From the NCBI GenBank assembly GCA_023413135.1, contig JAEZQK010000120.1, positions 1 through 36,987 of the forward strand: DNA of 36,987 nt, given 5' to 3'. Positions 15,095 to 22,230 of the stretch are shown piece after piece. Position numbers and translations under genes: made by a program. Each line of letters opens with the position of its first letter. Within the stretch, counting starts at the first letter, position 1. Source of the DNA: Bacillota bacterium. Lineage in GTDB: Bacteria > Bacillota > Clostridia > Christensenellales > Aristaeellaceae. The notes below the pieces were generated by a model. That model was not told where the DNA came from, did not search any database, and saw only the letters and a program-made list of their open reading frames with translations.

Positions 15095-15817
15095 CTATAA
15101 TACCTTTGTGCAGGCATCCACAAAGGAATCGAATATGGCTTTTGCCGAAGCGTCCACGTGCCACATGCGTTCGGGATGCCATTGAACACCCAGAAAGAAA
15201 GGGTGATCCTTTTTCTCAATGGCTTCAATAATGCCGGAAGACGACCTTGCCACGGCAACAAGGTCCGGCGCGCAATCCTTTACCGCCTGGTGGTGCAGCG
15301 TATTTACTGGCAGGCGCGCAGTCTTTTCAATGCGGTTTAGCAGGCTTCCTTCCTCTATAAACACATCATGGGCGGGAAGATAGTCCGGCAGCTTTTGCGT
15401 GTGCTGCTGCTGGAATGTTTGCGCGTTTTGCAGGTAGATATCCTGATACAGTGTACCGCCAAGGCCCACATTCAGCAGTTGTATGCCCCGGCATACCCCC
15501 AGGACAGGCTTGCCTGTGGGAAGAACGGCCTTGAAAAGATCCAATTCCATGGCATCCCTGAGGGGGCTGATTTCTCCGCAGCATTGCAGCGTATCCTCGC
15601 CATAGCGGGAGGGTGACACATCGCCGCCGCCGGTGAACAGGAAACCGTCCATTTCCTGTGCAGCCTCACGCCACAATGCTTCATCACCTTTTACGGGCAG
15701 AAGCAGCGGAAAGCCGCCGCAGGCGAAAATGGCTTCCATATAACTGAGCGTAATGCTCAAATTGGAACTTTCCTTGGAAATGTGGCCGGTGACGCCGATT
15801 TTGGGTCTCATCCTCAT
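15095..15817 (-). CDS. Gamma-glutamyl-gamma-aminobutyrate hydrolase-like protein (peptidase C26)
   Basis: A 240-residue class I glutamine amidotransferase-like hydrolase, relatives of PuuD, that cleave gamma-glutamyl amide bonds. The nucleophile cysteine is in VLGVCRGIQLLNV, the triad His and Glu are in GVQWHPERM, and LFTGGGDVSPSRYGE marks the family. Length is normal; no signal peptide. The start could be 15817 or the ATG two codons later. It is divergent from the DmpA-type peptidase gene and downstream of nothing else on its strand. No putrescine genes are near, so gamma-glutamyl peptide (for instance gamma-D-Glu) hydrolysis is as plausible as polyamine use. Confidence 0.88.
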   Translation of the reverse strand: MRMRPKIGVTGHISKESSNLSITLSYMEAIFACGGFPLLLPVKGDEALWREAAQEMDGFLFTGGGDVSPSRYGEDTLQCCGEISPLRDAMELDLFKAVLPTGKPVLGVCRGIQLLNVGLGGTLYQDIYLQNAQTFQQQHTQKLPDYLPAHDVFIEEGSLLNRIEKTARLPVNTLHHQAVKDCAPDLVAVARSSSGIIEAIEKKDHPFFLGVQWHPERMWHVDASAKAIFDSFVDACTKVL

Positions 15818-15976
15818 ATACTAACCTCGCAGGTATCATTAAGATTTCCATCCTTTCGACGGCATTGCGGCCTTTCCTGCCAATATAGGACGGTATGAAA
15901 AAGAAAAACAATCGGGGAACAGGATTTGATTGGGACAGGGCGAAAAGAAAAGGAAAACAAGTAAAGGACGGTCTGT

Positions 15977-17035
15977 ATGGCTACGCAGGTAAAAGCCCGG
16001 GATGTTGGGCTATACATCGGGGAAATGAAACCGGGGGAACGCAATAAGATCAGCGATGTAGAAGGCGTGCTGGTGGGGCATGAAACCATAGATACCGCCC
16101 GTCACAAGACGGGGGTCACGGTGGTTGTTCCCGCTCCGGATAACATATTCTTGCACAAGGTTACCGCAGCCGCCCATGTATTGAACGGGTTTGGCAAAAC
16201 CCTGGGCCTTGTGCAGGTGCAGGAATTGGGCACGCTGGAAACGCCTATCGCCCTGACCAATACATTAAATGTTGGTTTAGTGCATGATGCCTTGGTGCAA
16301 TATACCATTGACCGCTGCAGGGCAGATGGGTTTGAGGCAAGGTCCATTAACCCGGTGGTTTGCGAGTGCAACGACGCAACCTTAAGCGACATCCGGGAAA
16401 GGGCGGTGAGCGCTTCACATGTTTTCTCAGCCATCCAAAACGCCTGCGCAGACTTTGACGAAGGGGATGTAGGCGGAGGCAAAGGCATGGTATGCTACGG
16501 CCTCAAGGGCGGCATCGGATCTGCTTCCCGCCTGATACCGCTGGACGGGCATATGTATACGCTTGGGGTTCTGGTACAGGCCAACTATGGCTGCACAGCC
16601 GATCTTGTTATCGGGGGAAAGCCGGTAGGGAAAAGCGTGCCGCCGGGATGGGGCACAAAAGAAGATCTGGGATCCATCATTGTGATACTGGCCACCGATT
16701 TGCCGCTTTGCTCCCGGCAGCTTGGCCGCGTGATCAGGCGGGCCGGCCTGGGTATGGCCCGTTTGGGATCTATCCTTGGCCATGGAAGCGGAGAAATCAT
16801 TTTTGGTTTCACTACCGAAAATCGTGTCCATCATCAGGAGGGGCAAAAAATAATCGGCCAGAAAGTTCTGCGGGAAGATCTTTTGGATATTCCCTTCCGG
16901 GCGGCGGCGGAATGCTGCGAGGAGGCCATCCTGAACGCCATGCTTTGCGCCGACACGGTAAAGGGGTATACGGGAACCAGAAAAGCAAGCTTGCGGGATT
17001 GGCTTATGGAACATCCCTTATCTTTTGAAATGTGA
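15977..17035 (+). CDS. P1 family (S58) aminopeptidase, DmpA/BapA-like
   Basis: A 352-residue Ntn-type self-cleaving aminopeptidase; relatives release N-terminal D-Ala, L-residues or beta-amino acids from small peptides. The precursor is expected to cut between Gly232 and Ser233 in EDLGSIIVILATDLPL, freeing Ser233 as nucleophile. Other family segments are ISDVEGVLVGHETI, TNTLNVG, NPVVCECND, DVGGGKGMVCYGLKGGIGSASR and LGHGSGEIIFGF. AAAGGACGG lies before the ATG. It starts 160 bases from the divergent gamma-glutamyl hydrolase, which together could clear unusual peptides imported by Opp. Not coupled to the perR gene downstream, which has its own promoter. Confidence 0.9.
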   Translation: MATQVKARDVGLYIGEMKPGERNKISDVEGVLVGHETIDTARHKTGVTVVVPAPDNIFLHKVTAAAHVLNGFGKTLGLVQVQELGTLETPIALTNTLNVGLVHDALVQYTIDRCRADGFEARSINPVVCECNDATLSDIRERAVSASHVFSAIQNACADFDEGDVGGGKGMVCYGLKGGIGSASRLIPLDGHMYTLGVLVQANYGCTADLVIGGKPVGKSVPPGWGTKEDLGSIIVILATDLPLCSRQLGRVIRRAGLGMARLGSILGHGSGEIIFGFTTENRVHHQEGQKIIGQKVLREDLLDIPFRAAAECCEEAILNAMLCADTVKGYTGTRKASLRDWLMEHPLSFEM

Positions 17036-17053
17036 ATTTCTTTGGTTAGGATA

Positions 17054-17102
17054 TTGACAAGAACAGAATGGTGATATAAAATGCTAAACGAGAATAATTC
17101 TC
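17054..17102 (+). promoter_or_regulatory. Promoter of perR-like gene with overlapping Fur/PerR-type palindrome
   Basis: TTGACA (17054-17059) and TAAAAT (17077-17082) are 17 bases apart. A perfect palindrome GAGAATAATTCTC (17090-17102) covers the likely start site and resembles the TTATAATNATTATAA PerR consensus, implying peroxide-responsive autoregulation. Confidence 0.75.
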
Positions 17103-17118
17103 AATAAGGGTGATTTCC

Positions 17119-17511
17119 ATGAATGCCAGAAGCACGGTACAACGCCAGCTGGTTCTGGAGGCGGTACAGAGACTGTATCATCCCACCGCGGATGACGTGT
17201 ACGGGACGATTGTAAAGGACCATCCCAATGTCAGCAAAGCTACGGTATACCGCAACCTGAATGTGTTGGCCGATGCCGGGCAGATCCGCCGGGTGCAACT
17301 GTTGGATGCCGCTGTTCGCTTTGACGGCGGGCTTGTAAGTCACTACCATGCCCAATGCCGGAAATGCGGCTGCGTGCTGGATGTGATGGAGGAAGGCTGC
17401 ATAAGCGGTTTAGGTGCTGCACTCGCTGAAAAGGGCTTTGAGGTTGAAGACCGGGAGGTTTTGCTCAGGGGCATTTGCGCATCATGCCAAAGGCAAAAGA
17501 GCGAAGCCTAA
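17119..17511 (+). CDS. perR: Fur-family regulator, PerR-like
   Basis: A 130-residue metal-dependent repressor. The N-terminal winged helix holds HPTADDVYGTIVKDHPNVSKATVYRNLNVL; the metal region has RFDGGLVSHYHAQC with the Asp and His residues expected of PerR, and the structural zinc site is given by CRKCG and CASC. PerR loses DNA binding when a histidine ligand is oxidised by peroxide. ATG 17119 follows AAGGGTGA; an in-frame GTG at 17110 is less likely. A PerR-type palindrome sits in its promoter and the next gene is rubrerythrin, the typical PerR target in anaerobes. Fur or Zur identity is less likely for this context. Confidence 0.88.
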   Translation: MNARSTVQRQLVLEAVQRLYHPTADDVYGTIVKDHPNVSKATVYRNLNVLADAGQIRRVQLLDAAVRFDGGLVSHYHAQCRKCGCVLDVMEEGCISGLGAALAEKGFEVEDREVLLRGICASCQRQKSEA

Positions 17512-17580
17512 GCGAATGGAGGCGCGTTTCATGGGTGAAACCCTTGAAATACATATTTTCATTGAGGAGGAGACGCAGTT

Positions 17581-18123
17581 ATGAAGGAATTGAAAGGAAC
17601 CAGAACGGAAGCGAACCTGATGGCGGCCTTCGCCGGAGAATCCCAGGCCCGCAATAAGTATACCTACTATGCCTCCCAGGCCAAGAAGGATGGTTACGAG
17701 CAGATTGCGGCGCTTTTCCAGGAGACGGCCGACAACGAAAAGGAACATGCCAAGATCTGGTTCAAGCTCCTGCATGGCGAGGGCATTCCCGAGACGGCTG
17801 TCAATTTGAAGGATGCCGCCGCCGGTGAGCACTACGAATGGACCGACATGTATGCCACCTTTGCCAAGGAAGCCAAGGAAGAAGGGTTTGACAAGATCGC
17901 CTTCCTGTTCGAGCAGGTGGCCAAGATTGAAAAGACCCACGAGGAGCGCTACCTGAAGCTGCTGGCCAACGTGGAAGGCGGCCTGGTCTTCTCCAAGGAA
18001 GGCGACACCATCTGGCAGTGCGCCAACTGCGGCCACCTGGTCATCGGCAAGAAAGCGCCCCAGATGTGCCCGGTGTGCAACCATCCCCAGGCGTTCTTCA
18101 TGGTGAGGGCGGAAAACTACTAA
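17581..18123 (+). CDS. rbr: Rubrerythrin
   Basis: A 180-residue diiron peroxidase that reduces hydrogen peroxide with electrons from NADH-linked donors, central to oxidative defence in strict anaerobes. The four-helix domain carries the iron-binding AFAGESQARNKY, ADNEKEHAKIW, FAKEAKEEGFDKIA and KIEKTHEERY segments; the C-terminal rubredoxin-like domain has two CxxC pairs (CANCGH and CPVCNH). GAGGAGG precedes the ATG. It follows the perR-like gene by 69 bases with no terminator and is probably cotranscribed and PerR-controlled. Confidence 0.96.
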   Translation: MKELKGTRTEANLMAAFAGESQARNKYTYYASQAKKDGYEQIAALFQETADNEKEHAKIWFKLLHGEGIPETAVNLKDAAAGEHYEWTDMYATFAKEAKEEGFDKIAFLFEQVAKIEKTHEERYLKLLANVEGGLVFSKEGDTIWQCANCGHLVIGKKAPQMCPVCNHPQAFFMVRAENY

Positions 18124-18180
18124 GGAAAGTTTGCTGCGCAAATGCCCGCCCGGTTGGCAAAGCTAGCCGAGATGATTGCA

Positions 18181-18210
18181 AACGAGGGGGACCTGCGGGT
18201 CCCCCTCGTT
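18181..18210 (+). terminator. Hairpin after rbr, probable terminator
   Basis: A 13-bp perfect stem (AACGAGGGGGACC with GGTCCCCCTCGTT) and TGCG loop lie 57 bases past the rbr stop. The U-tract is missing, so termination may be inefficient or factor-aided. Confidence 0.65.
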
Positions 18211-18296
18211 GCTCCCCCGAAGGGTAAGTCAATAGAGGATGTGGAATGTAGGCGATTGAGAATATACGCCTGTTGCGCCCAGGATACCAAGCTTAA

Positions 18297-18421
18297 GCGG
18301 GCGATTGATAATCGCCCCTACGACGCAGTGTGCTTGTTGACTTAACTACCGGTGCATCTATGAGCCGGAAGAAAAGCCAATACACTCTTTGTAGCCGTAG
18401 GGGCGATTATCAATCGCCCGC
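18297..18421. repeat. MITE-like element with perfect 26-bp terminal inverted repeats
   Basis: The first 26 bases (18297-18322) are the exact reverse complement of the last 26 (18396-18421). Each end is itself a palindrome (GGGCGATT-gat-AATCGCCC), so either end can fold alone. The 73-base interior has no reading frame. Perfect identity of the ends suggests recent movement or selection on structure. Confidence 0.85.
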
Positions 18422-18473
18422 CTGTATCACGTAGCATGCGCATCGCTTTATATTTTTCCTTAATAAAGGGATT

Positions 18474-18524
18474 CTCAAGGGATGAAATCCCTTGAGCGGG
18501 GTTCCCAGGGGCAGAGCCCCTGGG
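18474..18524 (-). terminator. Two tandem hairpins after sdaAA
   Basis: CTCAAGGGAT-gaa-ATCCCTTGAG (18474-18496) and CCCAGGGGC-aga-GCCCCTGGG (18504-18524) stand back to back just past the sdaAA stop. The outer one is followed on the minus strand by AATCCCTTTATT. They probably end the sda transcript. Confidence 0.65.
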
Positions 18525-18529
18525 CATAT

Positions 18530-19390
18530 TCATTTCACGAACCTTGCGCGCATGGAGGGGCAGCCAGCGCAGCCGCCCTCGCCGGTTTCCCTAAGGGAGG
18601 AGGGCATTGCGTCGCCTACCTCTTTCATGGCCAGGATGACTTCGTCCGGGGGAATGGGGCAGGTGATGCCGGAGAGGGCCATATCCGCCGCAGTGAAGGC
18701 GTTGCCTACACCGCCCACGTTGCGGTACACACAGGGCACCTCCACCAGGCCGCCCACCGGATCGCACACCAAGCCCATGGTGTTCATAAGGGCGAAGGAG
18801 CAGGCGTCGGCGGCCATCATAGGCGTACCGCCCATGAGCTCCACCAGTGCGGCGGCGGTCATGGCGGCGGCGGAGCCGCTTTCAGCCTGGCAGCCGCCCT
18901 CCGCGCCGGAAATGGTGGCCTCCTGGGCGATCACCCGGCCTACGGCTGCGGCGGTGAACAATGCATCAGCGACGGCTTCGTCGGAGAGGTTTTTTTCCTC
19001 CTGCACAGAAAGCAGTGCGGCGGGCAGAATGCCGCAGGCCCCGGCGGTGGGGGCGGCCACGATCTTGCCCATGCAGGCATTGCATTCCGCTACGGCCAGG
19101 GCATAAGCGGTGGCCTTGCCCACGATGCTGCCGCACAGCGAACCGCCCCGCTTAAACTGGGCAAAAAGCTTTGCGGCCTGCCCGCCTGCCATTTGGGATA
19201 CGGAGCGCAGCTCGGGATCCAGCCCCGCCTGGACGGAATCACGCATGATGGTTAGGTTCCGGATCATACGCTCAGTAAGTGCCTCCGGGGTGATACCATC
19301 ATCCCTGGCCTGGGCCTCTTTGGCGGTGGTGGCGATGGTGGTTCCCTGGGCGGCCCTCAACAATTCGGACATGGTATATTCCATAGTCAT
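18530..19390 (-). CDS. sdaAA: L-serine dehydratase, iron-sulfur type, alpha subunit
   Basis: Converts L-serine to pyruvate and ammonia with a [4Fe-4S] cluster; oxygen-sensitive and typical of anaerobes. The 286-residue subunit shows AAPTAGACGILPA, SGAEGGCQAESGSAAAM, and CDPVGGLVEVPC whose cysteines are cluster ligands in characterised enzymes, plus a C-terminal Cys-rich GGCAGCPSM. Its ATG overlaps the stop of sdaAB (TAATG), so the two subunits are made in step. Nothing is missing compared with Bacillus SdaAA. Confidence 0.95.
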   Translation of the reverse strand: MTMEYTMSELLRAAQGTTIATTAKEAQARDDGITPEALTERMIRNLTIMRDSVQAGLDPELRSVSQMAGGQAAKLFAQFKRGGSLCGSIVGKATAYALAVAECNACMGKIVAAPTAGACGILPAALLSVQEEKNLSDEAVADALFTAAAVGRVIAQEATISGAEGGCQAESGSAAAMTAAALVELMGGTPMMAADACSFALMNTMGLVCDPVGGLVEVPCVYRNVGGVGNAFTAADMALSGITCPIPPDEVILAMKEVGDAMPSSLRETGEGGCAGCPSMRARFVK

Positions 19391-20049
19391 TACCTCTTTT
19401 CCAGAAAGGCGATGGAGGCAATTTCGGGCAGGTCACGCAGCTCCTGAAGCAGCGAATCCTCCGGGCGGCCGTCTACTTCCAATACCATCACGGCCTCCGC
19501 GCCCGCCTGCCTGCGGAACACGCGCATGGTGGCGATATTTATCTCTCGTTTGGCGATCAGCCCGCTGACCCGGGCGATGACGCCAGGTGCATCGCGGTGC
19601 TGGATGACGATGGTGTTTTCCGTGCCGGAAAAGCCGACCTCCAGCCCATTCATGGACTGGATGAGGATACTGCCACCGCCGACGGAAGCGGCCTGAACGG
19701 TGATGCGGTGGCCCTGTGCATCCTTCGCATCGATGACGATGGTGTTGGGATGGACGTTGCGAAGGTTAATGGGGGAAAAACGCAAGACCATCCCGGCTTC
19801 CCTAGCCAGGATGAGGCTATCACGAAGCCGCACGTCGTCTACGTCAAAATCCAAAAGGCCTCCGGCAACCGCCCGGTCGGTACCATGGCCCGCATATGTT
19901 TTGGCAAAGGAACCATGAAAGCCGATATCCGCCTGTACGGGCTGCGCGCCCAGAAGCTTTCGAACCACCCGGCCAATGCGGGCAGCCCCGGCGGTATGGG
20001 AACTGGAAGGGCCGATCATAACCGGCCCGATCACGTCAAACAGATGCAT
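19390..20049 (-). CDS. sdaAB: L-serine dehydratase, iron-sulfur type, beta subunit
   Basis: A 220-residue subunit. The N-terminal part has FDVIGPVMIGPSSSHTAGAARIG, the beta-domain hallmark, and GHGTDRAVAGGLL; the C-terminal ~75 residues form an ACT domain (IVIQHRDAPGVIARVSGLIA), a small-molecule sensing fold probably binding serine. I start at ATG 20049, with AGGAGG 7 bases upstream, in place of a longer reading without a site. First gene of the sda pair, with promoter at 20083-20110. Confidence 0.95.
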   Translation of the reverse strand: MHLFDVIGPVMIGPSSSHTAGAARIGRVVRKLLGAQPVQADIGFHGSFAKTYAGHGTDRAVAGGLLDFDVDDVRLRDSLILAREAGMVLRFSPINLRNVHPNTIVIDAKDAQGHRITVQAASVGGGSILIQSMNGLEVGFSGTENTIVIQHRDAPGVIARVSGLIAKREINIATMRVFRRQAGAEAVMVLEVDGRPEDSLLQELRDLPEIASIAFLEKR

Positions 20050-20082
20050 AGGAAACCTCCTGATATCAGGTTGTCCAGCTTG

Positions 20083-20117
20083 AGTATAACCAATCGCCGG
20101 CAATTGTCAATCGCCGG
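20083..20117 (-). promoter_or_regulatory. Promoter of sdaAB-sdaAA with direct repeats
   Basis: On the minus strand TTGACA (20110-20105) and TATACT (20088-20083) are 16 bases apart. Two identical CCGGCGATTG copies (20117-20108 and 20100-20091), 17 bases apart, overlap the -35 box and the spacer, a likely spot for a regulator. Confidence 0.6.
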
Positions 20118-20142
20118 TATCGGCCAAATATTCTTCCTGTGC

Positions 20143-20171
20143 TTGGCAGATCGTTCCATGACCGGTATAAT
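20143..20171 (+). promoter_or_regulatory. Promoter of the HAD phosphatase gene
   Basis: TTGGCA (20143-20148) and TATAAT (20166-20171) are 17 bases apart, 27 bases before the start codon at 20199. Confidence 0.75.
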
Positions 20172-20198
20172 GGATGCATCTTTGTTTTGGAGGTACAC

Positions 20199-20804
20199 AT
20201 GATACGTAACATTATCTTTGATATGGGCAATGTGCTTCGTGATTTTAATCCCATGCTCTGTATTCTTCCCTATGTGCAGGGGGAGGATGCGCTTCTTATC
20301 CGGGAGGAAATGTTCGGCAGGGAGGAGTGGCACATGCTGGACAGCGGCGACATCACCTATGAGGAGGCGGTATTTCGGTGCAAGCGGCGCCTGCCGCAAA
20401 GGCTGCATGATACGCTGGATGAGATCGTTGCCCACTGGCACGAATACATGCCGGAGGACTCCGAGATGACTCAAATCGTGAAGGCGCTGAAGGCAAACGG
20501 CTACAGCATGTACCTTTTGTCCAATGCCAGTGTAAGGTTCGCTGTTTATAAGGACCATTTCGAAGCTTTGAAGTATTTTGAAGGCGCCATTGTTTCTGCA
20601 TTTTATCATGCACTGAAGCCGGGCGAGCAGATTTACCGAATCCTGTTCGATACGTTTAAGCTAAAGCCTGAGGAATGCTTTTTTATTGATGATAACAAGG
20701 ACAATGTGGAAGCAGGGCGTAAACTTAACATGGAAGGCCATGTGTTCACGGGGGACAAGCATGCCTTAAAAGCTGCGTTTTCCGCTTACGGCATCAGGGT
20801 ATAA
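20199..20804 (+). CDS. HAD-superfamily hydrolase, YihX-like
   Basis: A 201-residue HAD phosphatase. The nucleophile motif reads IIFDMGNVLRDFNP: as in YihX (glucose-1-phosphate phosphatase) the second acidic residue of DxD is replaced by the G-N pair. Motif II is YLLSNAS, motif III the lysine in ALKPGEQIY, and motif IV FFIDDNKDNVEAG. A helical cap sits between motifs I and II. Start at ATG 20199 after GGAGG; an upstream reading has no such site. Substrate (sugar phosphate or nucleotide) cannot be fixed. It is divergent from sda and followed by a terminator, so monocistronic. Confidence 0.88.
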   Translation: MIRNIIFDMGNVLRDFNPMLCILPYVQGEDALLIREEMFGREEWHMLDSGDITYEEAVFRCKRRLPQRLHDTLDEIVAHWHEYMPEDSEMTQIVKALKANGYSMYLLSNASVRFAVYKDHFEALKYFEGAIVSAFYHALKPGEQIYRILFDTFKLKPEECFFIDDNKDNVEAGRKLNMEGHVFTGDKHALKAAFSAYGIRV

Positions 20805-20822
20805 GGGCCGGCCCTTTCTTTC
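20803..20822 (+). terminator. Terminator after HAD gene
   Basis: The self-complementary AAGGGCCGGCCCTTT core at the HAD stop is followed by CTTTCC and a T-rich stretch. The stem is short-looped, so its strength is uncertain. Confidence 0.5.
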
Positions 20823-20931
20823 CGTGTTCTCGTTTTTTCTTTCCCGTCACTTACATAAAGCTTGTTGCAGCTATACAGCGGTATTCTACACTTGCATTGC
20901 ATCAAGAAATGAAATGCAAGGAGAGAAAATC

Positions 20932-21810
20932 ATGAAAAAGATCATTGCCCTGGTCGTATGCCTTACTCTGGCGCTGTCTATGACCGCATGCGCTTTGGCC
21001 GCGGAATTTGACAAGACCCAGGAAATCACCGTGATTTCCCGCGAAGCCAGCTCCGGTACCCGTGGCGCCTTCGACGAGCTGATGGGCATCCTGGTAAAAA
21101 CCGATGCGGGCACTGAAGACCGCTTGTTCCCCGAAGCCGTTCTGGTCAACTCCACCGACGAAGTCACCGCCAAGGTGGAAGTAGACGCTTTCGCCATCGG
21201 CTACACCTCCCTGGGCTCCGTTACCGATAAGGTGAAGGCCCTGACGGTGGACGAGGTTGAGGCCACCGTGGAAAACGTGAAGGCCGGCACCTACAAGATC
21301 TCCCGCCCCTTCGTGGTTGCCTTGCTCAAGACAAGCGAAAACGCCCTGGCCAAGGATTTCTTCGCCTTCATTACCTCCAAACAGGGCCAGGAAATCGTTG
21401 TTGGCAACGGCTTCATCGAGTCTGTGGAAGAAGCTCCCGAATACGCATCTGCTAACCTTTCCGGAAAGCTGACCTTCTCCGGCTCCACCTCCGTGGAAAA
21501 GGTTATGGAGAAGCTCCAGGAAGCCTATAAGGCCCTGAACCCCAACGTGGCTATCGAGATCACCTACAACGGCTCCTCCGCCGGCATCAAGGATGTCACC
21601 GAGGGCAAAGTGGATGTGGGTATGTCCAGCCGTGAACTCAAGCCCGAAGAACTCGAAGTGCTTGATCCCATCGTGTTCGCCCATGACGGCATCGCCGTGG
21701 TCGTGAATACCGCCAACCCCATCACCGCCCTGACCAGCGCCCAGATCACCTCCATCTTCACCGGCGAACTGCGCACCTGGGAAGCCGTGGAAGCGGTTCC
21801 CGCCCAGTAA
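20932..21810 (+). CDS. pstS: PstS-like phosphate-binding protein with circularly permuted halves
   Basis: Secreted binding protein for the Pst phosphate importer, 292 residues. A signal peptide (residues 1-24) ends at ALAAEF; Cys20 in MTAC gives an imperfect lipobox. Canonical PstS runs SGSTSV...SSRELK...DGIAVVVN...IFTGEITNW and then VSREASSGTR...GYTSLG. Here the order is swapped: residues 31-165 hold VISREASSGTRGAF, the GYTSLG segment and RPFVVAL, and residues 178-287 hold LTFSGSTSVEKVMEKL, NGSSAGIK, GMSSREL, HDGIAVVVN and IFTGELRTW. The phosphate-binding residues of both halves are therefore kept. Flanked by its own terminator; pstCAB lie 4.7 kb downstream. Confidence 0.9.
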   Translation: MKKIIALVVCLTLALSMTACALAAEFDKTQEITVISREASSGTRGAFDELMGILVKTDAGTEDRLFPEAVLVNSTDEVTAKVEVDAFAIGYTSLGSVTDKVKALTVDEVEATVENVKAGTYKISRPFVVALLKTSENALAKDFFAFITSKQGQEIVVGNGFIESVEEAPEYASANLSGKLTFSGSTSVEKVMEKLQEAYKALNPNVAIEITYNGSSAGIKDVTEGKVDVGMSSRELKPEELEVLDPIVFAHDGIAVVVNTANPITALTSAQITSIFTGELRTWEAVEAVPAQ

Positions 21811-21828
21811 AAACAGGTGTTTCTCCAG

Positions 21829-21858
21829 GGAAGACGGCGAAGTGCCGTCTTCCTTTTT
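21829..21858 (+). terminator. Intrinsic terminator after pstS
   Basis: GGAAGACGGC (21829-21838) pairs with GCCGTCTTCC (21844-21853), a 10-bp perfect stem, followed by TTTTT. Separates pstS from downstream genes. Confidence 0.9.
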
Positions 21859-21913
21859 CAGCATGATATGGACGGCGGATTTACTTCGCATGAGGTAATT
21901 AATACTGCTTCCA

Positions 21914-22048
21914 AACATTATTGCGTCGTTGCCGTGGATCTTTTCGTGCACTACGGCGTCGACTGTCGCTCAGCGTAGTGCTGCTACGCCTCGCTTTGTC
22001 TCCTTGTATTGCGCAAAAATCTCTCACGGCCATCGACGCAATAATGTT
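21914..22048. repeat. MITE-like inverted-repeat element
   Basis: About 135 bases with imperfect terminal inverted repeats: both ends begin ACATTATTGCGTCG (the right end read on the other strand) and continue with GCCGTG. The middle holds a further GCACTACG / CGTAGTGC hairpin. No reading frame. Unrelated in sequence to the elements at 3567 and 18297. Confidence 0.75.
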
Positions 22049-22101
22049 CTCCATTAGTATAAAAGCTTTTCAAAATTTCCAATATATAAATACATTATAG
22101 G

Positions 22102-22129
22102 TTGACAAACTTTTTCAGCGTGCTACAAT
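22102..22129 (+). promoter_or_regulatory. Promoter of PII-like/antiporter operon
   Basis: TTGACA (22102-22107) and TACAAT (22124-22129) are 16 bases apart, followed by a leader of about 125 bases before the start codon. Confidence 0.75.
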
Positions 22130-22135
22130 CATAAA

Positions 22136-22230
22136 TGGCCCACCCCGGCAGATTTATGTTGCCTAAGGGGCGAACCCATATACAATGAAAAAGATTGCAG
22201 CCCCGCTGCGGTCTTTTATTATTTTGGGTT
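22136..22230 (+). ncRNA. Structured 5' leader with intrinsic terminator (candidate attenuator or riboswitch)
   Basis: Downstream of the promoter and before the gene, a first hairpin pairs CCCC-GGCA (22143-22150) with TGCC-taa-GGGG (22160-22170). A second pairs 22189-22200 with 22206-22217 (12 pairs, two of them G-U, loop CCCCG) and is followed by TTTTATTATTTT, an intrinsic terminator. Competing pairs exist: GGGGC (22167-22171) with GCCCC (22200-22204), and AACCC (22173-22177) with GGGTT (22226-22230). A terminator between promoter and gene implies conditional read-through. I could not match it to a named riboswitch class. Role of ion, c-di-AMP or other ligand is open. Confidence 0.6.

Larger units (their letters stand above)
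18141..18529. other. Gene-free interval filled with palindromes
   Basis: The 389 bases between the convergent rbr and sdaAA genes hold a strong hairpin after rbr, a 125-base element with perfect inverted ends, and two hairpins after sdaAA, each listed separately. A 67-codon reading frame here has no ribosome binding site or known relatives and runs through the repeat. Confidence 0.75.

Noticed and set aside
18142..18345. Small 67-codon plus-strand frame after rbr
   Set aside because: It begins in the rbr terminator region, passes through the palindromic element and has no Shine-Dalgarno or family.
18181..18524. CRISPR array suggested by repeated palindromes
   Set aside because: The repeats are inverted pairs of different sequence, not evenly spaced direct repeats, and no cas gene is present.
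20932..21810. PstS as a pseudogene or chimeric assembly error
   Set aside because: The frame is open from signal peptide to stop, the terminator follows directly, and both halves keep their binding motifs, so a permuted but intact gene is simpler.
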